Assembly (NCBI GenBank): GCA_964543525.1
Contig: CAZIYW010000004.1
Coordinates: 43,169 to 107,168 of the forward strand
DNA from: CBDVBE01 sp964543525
GTDB taxonomy: Bacteria > Fibrobacterota > Chitinivibrionia > Chitinivibrionales > JANQEN01
Length of the DNA: 64,000 nt
Direction of reading: 5' to 3'
Shown one piece after another: positions 45,501 to 57,500 of the stretch. How positions within the stretch are numbered: position 1 is the stretch's first letter; each line of letters begins with the position of its first letter. The notes under the pieces were generated by a model that had not been told where the DNA came from, ran no database searches, and saw only the letters and a list, made by a program, of their open reading frames with translations. Position numbers and translations under genes: made by a program.

Positions 45501-48500
45501 GGTTTATACACTGGCGGTGCTTTAGATAACGCCTCAGGTGCAACATATCTCACCGGTGCCTATAATATCCCCGTCACAACCGGCTGGAACTCTATCGATG
45601 TGCCGAATCGTACCTGGCCGGAGAATACCGTTACCTGGCTTGCGTTTACTGTTGATGGTGGGGCGGAAGCATACGGATCGACGAATTCGTCGGATGCGGG
45701 AGATTTCCAGACTGCCCGCGGCCGCTATGCAGTATCCAGCCCCTCCGATTATGATGAAACAACCCAACTGCCCAACACAATCGGATCAGGCTCATTCTCA
45801 AACGGATGGTACACAATCAACTGTGATTACTTGATATTCTCCAGTAACAGCGCGCCGACTGATATATCGATTTCGCCGTCAAGCGTTGCAGAGAATCAGT
45901 CTGCAGGAACCTTTATAGGGATATTTACACCGACTGATGTTGATCCAGGATCGGAGCATGTTTATGAATTAATAGCAGGTACCGGCGACTCCAATAATAC
46001 CAGCTTTACTATAAGTAATGACTCGTTATTTACCAATGAGGTTTTCGATTATGAAATGCAGTCAAGTTATGGGTGCCGGATTAAGGTTGATGACTGCAAT
46101 GGTGGATTGTTTGAAAAGGCTATGACGATAACCGTCAGTAATGCCAATGAAGCACCTGTTGCCGGGGCAGGTAATGCACTGGCGTTTGACGGGAATAATG
46201 AAGGAGTGAGTCTAGGCAGCAGCGAGATGATTTCCGGCACGGTCTGGACACTTGAGTTCTGGATAAAATTAAACGGCTCCGCTGACAGTGAACGAATATT
46301 TGTTCAGGGAGCTAATGCAAGTTCAAGGAGAATTTCTGCTATTTATGATGCCGGCGCTGATAAAATTGAATTTGTGACAACAACAGGTACATCGAGCACT
46401 CCCGTAACTGCAACTACCGCAATAACCGATGCTGTCTGGACGCATATCGCCTGGACTTATAACAACGGAGCAAGCTCTGTTTATATCAATGGGCAGAGTG
46501 CCTCAAGTACAACAAGCGGATCTACTTACGGAGTAACAGGAGATAACTTTATAGCACGAAGAACCGATGGTAACTATTTTACAGGGACTCTTGACGAAAT
46601 GCGTCTATGGAACGATGTGCGCAGTCAGACCGAAATTCAGAATAACATATATAGTGCACTTACCGGCGGGGAGTCGAATCTGGTGGGTTATTGGCGTATG
46701 GACGAAAGTTCCGGAACTAATCTGCAGGATTATTCCGGAAATGAGTATCACGGCACGCTGACCAATATGGAAAACGGTGACTGGATTGCTTCTGAAGCCT
46801 GGAAAGACAGAAGTACTAATGACGATACCCCGCTTACCCACAATGCAGGATGGGATCGCGAGGGCGACGGCCTCACTATTACGCAGTCAGTGGCGCCTGC
46901 TCAAGGCTCGCTCGCCTTCAATAACGACCAGAAGACAGTAACCTACACGCCGGCGGTCAACAGTGAAGGTACTTTTACCTACACCTATCAGGTGAGTGAC
47001 GGTTCCCTTACAGATACCTATGCTATGAGTGTTGCTGTTACTGATGTGACTGTTCCTGCGGTTTCGGTATACAGCCCCGCCGATGATGAAGATCAGGTTG
47101 CGCTTGGTGCAAACTTTGTTCTTACCTTTGATGAAAATGTGCAGGCCGGGACAGGGAATATAACGCTTTATAAATCTGATGACACTGAGGTGGAGCAGAT
47201 GAGTATTCCCGGAACGCAAGTATCTTTTAACGGCGCTGATGTTACTATAAATCCAACAGATGATCTGCTGACCAATACCGCCTATTATATCAAGATTGAT
47301 AACGGGGCAATCACAGATCAGTCCACCGGGCAGAATGCTTATGCCGGGATTGCCGATAAGACCACCTGGAACTTTACCACAGCCGATATCACCGCGCCGA
47401 CAGTCTCTACATTCAGTCCCGCCGATGACGCGACCCTGGTGACGGCAGGATCAAATCTGGTTGTTACCTTTAGCGAGGCGGTTGATGCTGAAACCGGATA
47501 TATCTCACTTTACAAGGCCGTAGGCGATGTATTTGTTGAGAACTTTAATGTGGAATCAGAAATCAGCGGTGACGGTACAACCACCATTACCTGTGACCCT
47601 GCGGATTTTGAGAGCGAGACCGATTACTATGTCCTCATTGATGCCACTGCTTTCGATGATGCTTCAGGCAACAGCTTTGCCGGGATTTCAGACAAGACAA
47701 TCTGGAATTTTACCACTGAAGACGTTGCAGCACCCATCGTGCAGACATACAGTCCTGCCGATGATGCGGCAAATGTCAAGGTGGATGCCGATTTGAGTCT
47801 GACTTTTGACGAAGATGTGCAGGCCGGGACAGGTAATATCACTCTTTACAAATCGGATGATACCCGGGTTGAACAGATGACCGTTCCCGGTGCGCGGGTT
47901 ACTTTTAACGGAACTACCGGTGTTACTATCAATCCTACCGACAATCTCAATATACGGGAAGGGTATTACATACTCATTGATTATGGCGCCATTGTGGATA
48001 AATCTACGAACAATAATGCTTTCGGCGGTATTACCGATAAAACGGTCTGGAATTTTACGGCTGCGACACAGGATACTCTATCATCGACCATGCGTCATAT
48101 GGTTCTTTACAGTTATACACCGGGAGGTGATAATAGCCCAAAAGTGGGAGCTTTCCCGCGGGGAAGTGCCAATGGATACAGCGATGAAACACTGCTTTAT
48201 TTTAATGTCGGCTACCTGAGCGGCACAACCATCGGGATGGCAAAGCTTGAGATCAATATCACCAGCGTTACCGACGACGGACATGACAGGACCCTGAGAT
48301 TATTTAAACAGAATAAGGGAGCATTCAGCACATCTGCCGTATATGACACCTATGCCGAATCCGCATGGGATACTGAGCTGGATACGCTCGATAACGGATC
48401 AACCGGCTGGTTTACCTTTACATCACCCGCTCTGACTGGTTTAGTACAGGACTGGATCAATTGGGCACAGAATAATGAGGGATTTGTACTCGGCGGTAAT

Positions 48501-51500
48501 TTTGGCCATAATACATTTTGCCGGGTCATAGGCGATGCACGGCTTATAATTACCACCGCACCTGAAGTCGTATCCTATAATCCCGCTGATGATGCGGCGA
48601 ATGTTTCAGTCAGTTCAGATTTAACACTGACCTTTAATGAAAATGTACAGGCCGGCAGCGGGAATATTACCATTTACAAATCAGATCATACCCAAGTCGC
48701 ACAGATAATGGTACCCGATCCGCAGATAACGTTCAACGGTACCACCGGTGTAACCATAAATCCGACGAGTGATCTGCCGGATAATACCAGTTTTTATGTA
48801 CAGATAGATTTTGGTGCAATAACGGATAAATCCCCGGATAATAATCCCTATCCGGGGATTGTGGATGAAACTACCTGGACATTTACTACAGAAGACAATA
48901 CATCACCGGTTGTACAGACACTCAGTCCCGCGGATAATGCAACGGCTGTTGCAGTTGGCTCGGACCTGGTTATTACCTTTGACGAGGCAGTGGATGCCAA
49001 GACGGGAAATATCAGTCTCTATAAGACAGCCGGCGATGTTTTCGTTGAGGACTTTGATGTCTCTGCTGAAATAAGCGGTTCCGGCACAACGACCATTACC
49101 TGTGACCCAACTGATTTTGAAGGTGATACGGAATACTATATTATTATTGATGCGACCGCTTTTGATGACCTGTCAGGCAATAGCTTCGCCGGTATTTCCG
49201 ATAAAACCATCTGGAACTTTACCTCCGCCGATGTCGTGGCACCGTCCATATCCACGTTATCACCTGAGGATAACGGGACAGACGTGGCAATCAGCTCGAA
49301 TCTGGTTATTACCTTTGATGAAGCGGTTGATGCTGAAACCGGCTATATCTCACTTTACAAGACAGCGGGCGATGTCCTTGTTAAGTCCTTTGATGTTGAG
49401 TTAGAAATAAGCGGTTCCGGCTCGGCAACCATTACCTGTGATCCGGCGGATTTTGAAAGTGAGACTGAATACTATGTCCTTATCGACGCCACTGCATTCG
49501 ATGACCCGTCAGGTAACAGCTTTGCCGGAATTTCCGATAAAACCGACTGGAACTTCACCTCGGAGGATGTGATAGCACCGACCGTATCCTCTCTGTCTCC
49601 CACAGACAATGCAACAGATGTCGCAGTTAGTACAAGCCTGGTAATAACGTTTAATGAAAATGTGCAGGAAGGAACCGGAAACATCACAATTTACAAAGAA
49701 GATGATACCCAGGTTGAACAGATAGCGATAAACGACGCCCGGGTAACCTTTGATGGGACAACAGGCGTAACGATTGATCAATCCAGCAACCTGGCCGATG
49801 CCACCGGTTTTTATATCCAGATAGATAACGGTGCCATTACCGATCAGTCATCCAATACAAATGCCTATGGGGGAATCAATGATGAGACGACCTGGAATTT
49901 TACCACGAACAGCGATCCGACCGATATAACCCTCTCAGTAGATAATATTGATGAGGAGCAGGCTGTTGGTGCCGTTGCCTGTACTCTGGCGACAGTCGAT
50001 GCTGATGATGTTGACAGCTATACCTATACGCTGGTTGCAGGCTCAGGGGATTCTAATAATACCTACTTTACAATCAGTAACGACACGCTGTATACCGGCA
50101 AGGTATTTAACTATGAGGTGAAAACAAGCTACGGCGTGCGGATTCAGACTGAAGATTCATACGGCAGTACATTTCAGAAGGCATTCACTATTGATATAAA
50201 TGATATCAATGAGAAGCCCACAGCCGGGGCGGGTAACGCTCTGGAGTTTGACGGGCCGTCAAGCGGCGGCGGCTCTGATGAATATGTTGACTGCGGTACC
50301 GATGATATCTTTAACCTTAGTAACGGCTTTACCATCGAGTGCTGGATCAATCCGGATAATACTGATTGGGGAATGTATGTTGCCCGGTCTCAAGGCGGGC
50401 CTGACAAAGGATATAATTTTGGTCATAGTGGTGGTAACCTGGTGTTTATTACAAGGGGTATAAAGGAATATAATACATCAGTTGCGATAACTACGGGGGA
50501 GTGGCAGCATGTGGCAGTGGTCTTTAACACGGGAAATGATGCGCTGTTCTATCTAAATGGGGAGTATAAACAAACGGTAACAGGTTCCAGCCCGGTGACT
50601 ACACAGAGTGGATTGGATTTATATATCGGTCAGTATTCTGAAGAAATGGGCTATTTTGACGGAAAAATCGATGAGGTACGTATCTGGAATGATATCCGCA
50701 CGGAAAATGAAATCGCTGATAACCGTTACACCGCGTTGACTGGGAGCGAGGACAATCTCATCGGCTACTGGCGTATGGACAGCACGGCAGGTACCCATCT
50801 GAAAGACTATACTGTTAACGGCAACCACGGAACGTTGATTAATATGGAAGAGTCTGACTGGGTGGAATCGGAGGCGTGGATGAACAGGACTACCAATGAT
50901 CGGACCGCAATCACCCATTCTGCAGGCTGGGATCCCGATGCTGCCGGTGTTACTTTGTCCCAGGTTGTTGCGCCGGCTCAGGGCGCACTCTCCTTTAATA
51001 ATGCCAATAAAACAGTCACGTATACACCAACCATCGATCAACCGGGAACCTTTACCTATACCTATAAAATCGATGACGGCACTTACAGCGATACCTATCA
51101 GATGAGTGTTGAGGTTGTCAGTTGTGTTCCTATTGTCGAATCCTTCACTCCCGCGGACGATACGGTTGACGTATCGATAAGTAATGCTTTTGTCATTACT
51201 TTTGATGAAATCGTTGATGCTGAGACAGGGAATATTTATCTGTATAAAGCTGACGGCGATGTTCTTGTCAGGACCTTTAATGTAGCCGGCGACATTAGCG
51301 GTTCAGGTACAACGACTATAACTATTAATCTTTCTTCAAATCTCGAAGAATTGACCGATTATTATATCAAGATCGATGCCACCGCTTTTGATGATGTTGA
51401 GGGGTACAGTTATGCCGGCATTGCCGATAAAACAACCTGGAACTTTACCACCGAGGATGTTACCCCGCCGTCAGTGTCCACCCTGTCACCGGCTGATAAT

Positions 51501-54500
51501 GCAACAGCAGTAGCAATCGGTTCAAACCTGGCAATCAACTTTACCGAAGCGGTTGACGCGCAAACCGGCTATATCTACCTCTACAAGACAGTAGGCGATG
51601 TCCTTGTTAAAAACTTTAATGTGGAATCAGAAATCAGCGGTGACGGCACAGCGACTATTACCTGTGACCCTGCGGATTTTGAGAGCGAGACTGATTACTA
51701 TGTTCTCATCGACGCCACTGCCTTTGATGATCCTTCCGGCAACAGCTTTGCCGGTATTTCCGATAAAGCCGTGTGGAACTTTACCTCAGCCGATGTGATA
51801 GCGCCGTCAGTGTCCACTCTGTCACCGGCCGATAACGCGACAGCCGTGGCAATTGGTTCAAACCTGGTAATCACCTTTACCGAAGCGGTTGACGCGGAAA
51901 CCGGGTATATCTCCCTTTACAAAACAGCGGGCGATGTCCTTGTTAAGAGCTTTAATGTGCAATCAGAAATCAGCGGTTCCGGCACAACGACAATTACCTG
52001 TGACCCTGCGGATTTTGAAAGCTCAACCGATTACTATGTCCTTATAGATGCCACTGCCTTTGACGACCCGTCCGGTAACAGCTTTACCGGTATATTCGAT
52101 AAAACGATCTGGAACTTTACTTCCGAGGATGTGGCCGAGCCTCTTGTTTCAGCGTTGACTCCTCTTGATAATGCAAAATCCGTGTCGGTAAACTCGAATT
52201 TAGTTATTACTTTCAATGAGGCAGTTGATGCAGAAACCGGATATATTTACCTTTACAAAACAGCGGGTGATGTCCTTGTTGAGGACTTTGATGTGGAATC
52301 TGAAATCGGCGGTTCCGGTACAACAACGATAACCTGCAATCCCTTAACAGATTTCGAAAGCCTTACCGATTATTATATCCTTATCGACGCCACTGCCTTT
52401 GATGATCCGTCAGGCAACAGCTTCGCAGGCATATCCGATAAAACAGTCTGGAATTTTACCGCTGCAGATGCTGATGATCCCATAGTATCGTCATTGAGCC
52501 CCACGGATGATGCTGTGGGTGTGGCTGTCAATGCCAATCTTGTTATTACCTTTAATGAACCGGTTAATGCGGTCTCCGGCAATATAACGATTTACAAAAC
52601 AGTAGGTGATGTATTTGTTGAAAGTTTTGATGTCACTGCTGATATTTCCGGTGACGGCACAACGACAATTACCTGTGACCCGGCTGATTTTGAAAGTGAG
52701 ACTGATTATTATGTGCAGATTGACGCCACAGTCTTTGATGATCTCATCGGAAACAGCTATGCGGGAATTACCGACAAGGTTTCCTGGAACTTTACATCAG
52801 CAGATATAATAGAGCCGGATATATCCACTCTGTCACCTGCTGATAATGCAACGGCAGTTGCAGTAGGCTCGAATCTGGTTATCACCTTTACCGAAGCGGT
52901 TGACGCGGAAACAGGATATATCTCCCTTTACAAAACAGTGGGCGATGTCTTTGTTAGGAACTTTAATGTGCAATCTGAAATCAGCGGTGACGGCACCACG
53001 ACCATAACCTGTGACCCTGCGGATTTTGAAAGCTCAACCGATTACTATGTCCTTATAGATGCCACTGCCTTTGACGACCCGTCCGGTAACAGCTTTGACG
53101 GTATATCCGATAAAACGATCTGGAACTTTACTTCCGAGGATGTGGCTGCCCCGACAATTTCCACCCTGTCCCCATCGGATAATGCTTTAGGTGTGGCTGT
53201 CGGCTCTAACCTGGTTATTACCTTTAACGAACCGGTCGATGACGAGTCCGGCAATATCGCCCTGTATAAAACCAACGGTGATGTTCTGGTACAATTTTTC
53301 AATGTGAAAACGGATATAACCGGCTCCGGCACAGCGACCATTACCTGCGATCCTACAGACGATCTTGATAATGAAACCGGCTACTATATATTAATTGACG
53401 CTACCGCCTTTGACGACCCGTCCGGTAACAGCTTTGCCGGTATTTCCGATAAGACCGCCTGGAACTTTAAAACTGAGGATAATACTGCTCCCGTTGCGCA
53501 AACCTTTAATCCTGCCGATAATGCGGTTGATGTTTCTGTCACTAACAATCTTGTTATAACCTTTAGTGAGAATGTAAAACCGGGAACCGGGAAGATAACG
53601 CTCTATCGAGCCGATGATAATCAGATCGAGCAGTTTAATGTAACCGACACGCGTGTGACATTCAACGGTACTACGGGTGTAACCATCGATCCGACCGGCG
53701 AACTTGCTGAAAAAACAGGGTATTATATCCTTATTGACAATGGGGCCATTACCGATCAATCTGCCAATGCAAACGCCTATGCCGGTATCACCGATAAAAC
53801 CCTCTGGAACTTTACCACTGAGGATAATACCGGACCGTCTATCGTCTCGATGACACCCGCTGATAATGCCGTTAATATCGCAGTTAACACCAGTATGACG
53901 CTTACCTTCGACGAGAATGTGCAGGAAGGTACAGGCAATATTACTCTCTACCGTTCGGATAATACGCTCATTGAACAGATGGCAGTCACAGGGACGCGGG
54001 TGACATTCAACGGCACAACAGGTATTACAATCGACCCCGCTGATAATCTCGCAGAAAAAACCGTCTACTATATAAAAATTGACAGTGCCGCCATTGTCGA
54101 TCAATCATCCAATCAGAATGCATTCGCCGGTATTAAGAATGCCGCAACCTGGAATTTTACCACCGTGGATAATTTCGCTCCTGTGGTTACGCTCTTTATT
54201 CCATCCGATGATGCGGTTGCTGTTGCAGTGGATACTGACCTGAAAATCATTTTTGATGAAAATGTTGTGGTGAATACGGGTAACATTTCTATTAAACGGA
54301 GTATCGATGACGGTGATTTTGAGGTGATGGCACTTCCCAATGTAAAGGTGGCCGGAACAGGCACTGATACCATTATCATAAATCCGGCAGGTATCTTCAG
54401 CGGCGAGACCGCCTATTATGTGTTGATTGATAATACCTGCTTTGAAGATGCTTCAGGGAACAGCTATGCCGGTATTGCCGATAAAACCGTATGGAATTTT

Positions 54501-57500
54501 ACGACCGCCGATATTACACCACCGTCATTTGCTGCTACCTATCCGAAACTGGATACCGTTGGCGGCACAACAGCCGAATTTCTGGCGCAGATAGATGAAC
54601 ACGGCAAAGCCTATTTTGTCGTCGTGCCTGCAGGGAGCACGGCACCGACTTCCGCCCAGGTTAAAGCCGGCCTGGATGCTTCAGGTACACCTGTTGGAGC
54701 GGGAATGGCCGATACACTGTCGTTACTGGCAAATACCGAATCCTCATTCTCCGCGCAAAATCTTACATCGGAGACTGCCTACGACGCTTATATCGTTGCG
54801 GAGGATATTACAGCAAATCTACAGGCAGCACCGGTGAAGCTGAGTTTTACCACGCCGGACGTAACGGCGCCTACAGTCACTTCTATAACATCGAACACGG
54901 CTGATGGATTATATTCGGCCGGTGATACTATTGACATTACCATTACCTTTTCTGAAGCCGTTACACTGACCGGCGGTAATCTGCTCCTGACCCTGGAAAC
55001 AGGCGAAAACGATTATGCCGTTACCATAACCACATTGACAAATACAATATCGGCGAATGGAATGTATATAGTCCAGGCTGATGATTCAACCGGTGACCTG
55101 AATGTGACTGCAATTTCTCTCACTACCGGTGCGGTGTTAAAAGACGGCAGTAACAATGATGCTGACCTTACGCTCCCGGTCAATAATCTGGCCGATACTA
55201 AAAATATTGCAGTCGACGGTATTATCCCGGTGATAACCGGAATATCATCTACGACACCGGATGGACTGTATAAGATAGGAGATACCATTACTGTGCTCCT
55301 GTCCTTCTCTGAATCGGTAACAAACCAGGGTGGTAATTGTGTAATCACTCTTGAAACGGGTACAACCGATGCAATCCTTACCTGCAGCGTGATGAATAGT
55401 GCAACTACCGTGTCTGTACCGTATATTGTACAGTCCGGCCATGAAACAGGCGACCTGTCTGCTAATACAGTAACGCTCAGCGCCGGTACCCTCACCGACG
55501 CAGCAGGGAATAATGCGGATATTTCAATTCCAACGGGGAATAATATTGCCGATCTGAAAGCAATCGCCGTTGACGGTGTCAGGCCGGTAAATGTAACGGC
55601 ACTTACCGGAAGCGCTCTGTCAGGTACGGCCATTGCATTGCTCTGGAGTGCTTCTCCAAGTACCGATGTTAAAAATGTTGCGGTGCGTTATAGAACCGAT
55701 GGCGCCTATCCCGTCGATCAAAATGACGGTACCCTATGGAAAACTCTGACTGCCGGTGTTGTCACCGATACTATGAATGATCTCACTGAAGATACCGATT
55801 ATGCCATTGCACTGTTTGTGGCAGATAGTGCCGGTAACTGGAGTGATGCGGTGGATACCGCGCATATAACGATAAGAACCAAGGCCGTATCAGTTGCATC
55901 GCTGCAGATTACACCGGATTCCATTACGTTGTCCAGTGATTCAACACAGCAGTTTGCAGTAACAGCCTATAACAAATACAATGAAGTGGTACCTGCCGAT
56001 ACGGTTTACTGGGAGTGCACAGGCGGTATTGGTACAATCAGTACTGCCGGTTTGTTCGATGCGACAACTGCGGGAGCCGGCAGGATAATTGCCGTATGTC
56101 AGGACATACGCGATACCACAAAGCAGGTAACCGTTGTACCCGGCGCACTTGCTGCAATCACCGTCTCACCCGATACCGGAACTGTTAGAGCGGACACCAC
56201 GGTACAATTTACCGCTGTGGGTAACGATGCTGACGGCAACAGTGTTACGGTAACGGATATTACGTGGTCAATAAACAAACGATCCGGATCCATTGACAGT
56301 ACCGGTTTGTTTACACCCGGATATATCGATACTGTCCATATCAGTGCAGTATGTGCGGATATCTTCGATACCACCGGCCGGTTTGTCATAGTACCGGGAG
56401 CGCTTGCCTCCCTCGCAATCACACCTGATTCAAGTACCACAATACTGTCGGGACAGACATTGCAGTTCTCCGTATCGGGTACCGATTGTAAAGGAAACAG
56501 CACCGGTACCGGGACAATCATCTACGGTCTTACTAATCAATCGGTCGGCAGGATAGATACTGCCGGCCTCTTCGCGCCGCAACAGAACGGGATGACACGG
56601 ATTTATGCGCGGTCACAGGAATATGTGCTCTCCGATACAACCGATGTGATTACTGTGTGTGGCAATATGATTATGCCCAATGAATTCGATACCATTATCA
56701 TCACTGAAAACGGGGTAACACTCATGTTTCTCCCCGGCGCTATTGATTCTCCCGTTGTGGTAAGCATTACAAAAACAAATCTTCGAAAAAGATCGCTGCA
56801 GGATGGACTTGATATTTACAGTTCCTGTTATGGTATTGCGCCTGAAAATGTCACGTTCAGTAATGATGTTATTGCATTGGTTCCGTTTGACTCTACCCTG
56901 ACAACAATCGAGCAGGCACAAAAGGCCAAGCTCTTTTGCCGTACCATGCAGAATCCTGTCTGGGATATTGTCTATGGCTCCGCCTATGAGGTCGCCCGGG
57001 GAAAAGTGGTCGGCACTGTGCGAACATTCGGCTCGTTTGTAGTAGGTGTTGATACGCAGTTACCGGTAGTCAACCATTATGCCCTGCAGCAGGTGGATGA
57101 AGGCTCCACAATTAGGTTGTCCATTGACGTGTTCGATAATATCTATACCAACCGGTTAACCGTGCGATATAAGGTTGGCGGGGCTGATTCTTTTCTGGAT
57201 ACACTCATTCTCGTTACCAATTCGGGAGAAGAAACACGTTCACTGCTACACGGTACTTTGTATGGTATTAAGCAGGCAACGACAAATACCACGGCTGTAA
57301 TTCATGCAAAGTCGGGCAAAAATCAGTATACAGGTGCTCCGGCAAGTCTTTACCCCATGGCCGGGACAATTAACATCGACTTCCCAACTGCTATGGCTAC
57401 CGCAAGCGGCTTTGAATACACAATCCAGTCCGATGACGGCAGCAATCTGGTCACCACCGAAAACACCTCCATCGCAGTCGCAACACAGAATATATCGGCC

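Noticed and set aside
45014..54513. Regularly spaced repeats that might suggest a CRISPR array
   Set aside because: Period is about 336 bp, fully coding, with diverged protein-level repeats; no short direct repeats with unique spacers.
55013..55633. Long antisense frames inside the giant gene (also near 53391-54104 and 58026-58583)
   Set aside because: They arise from repetitive codon usage of the giant gene and encode no known domain.
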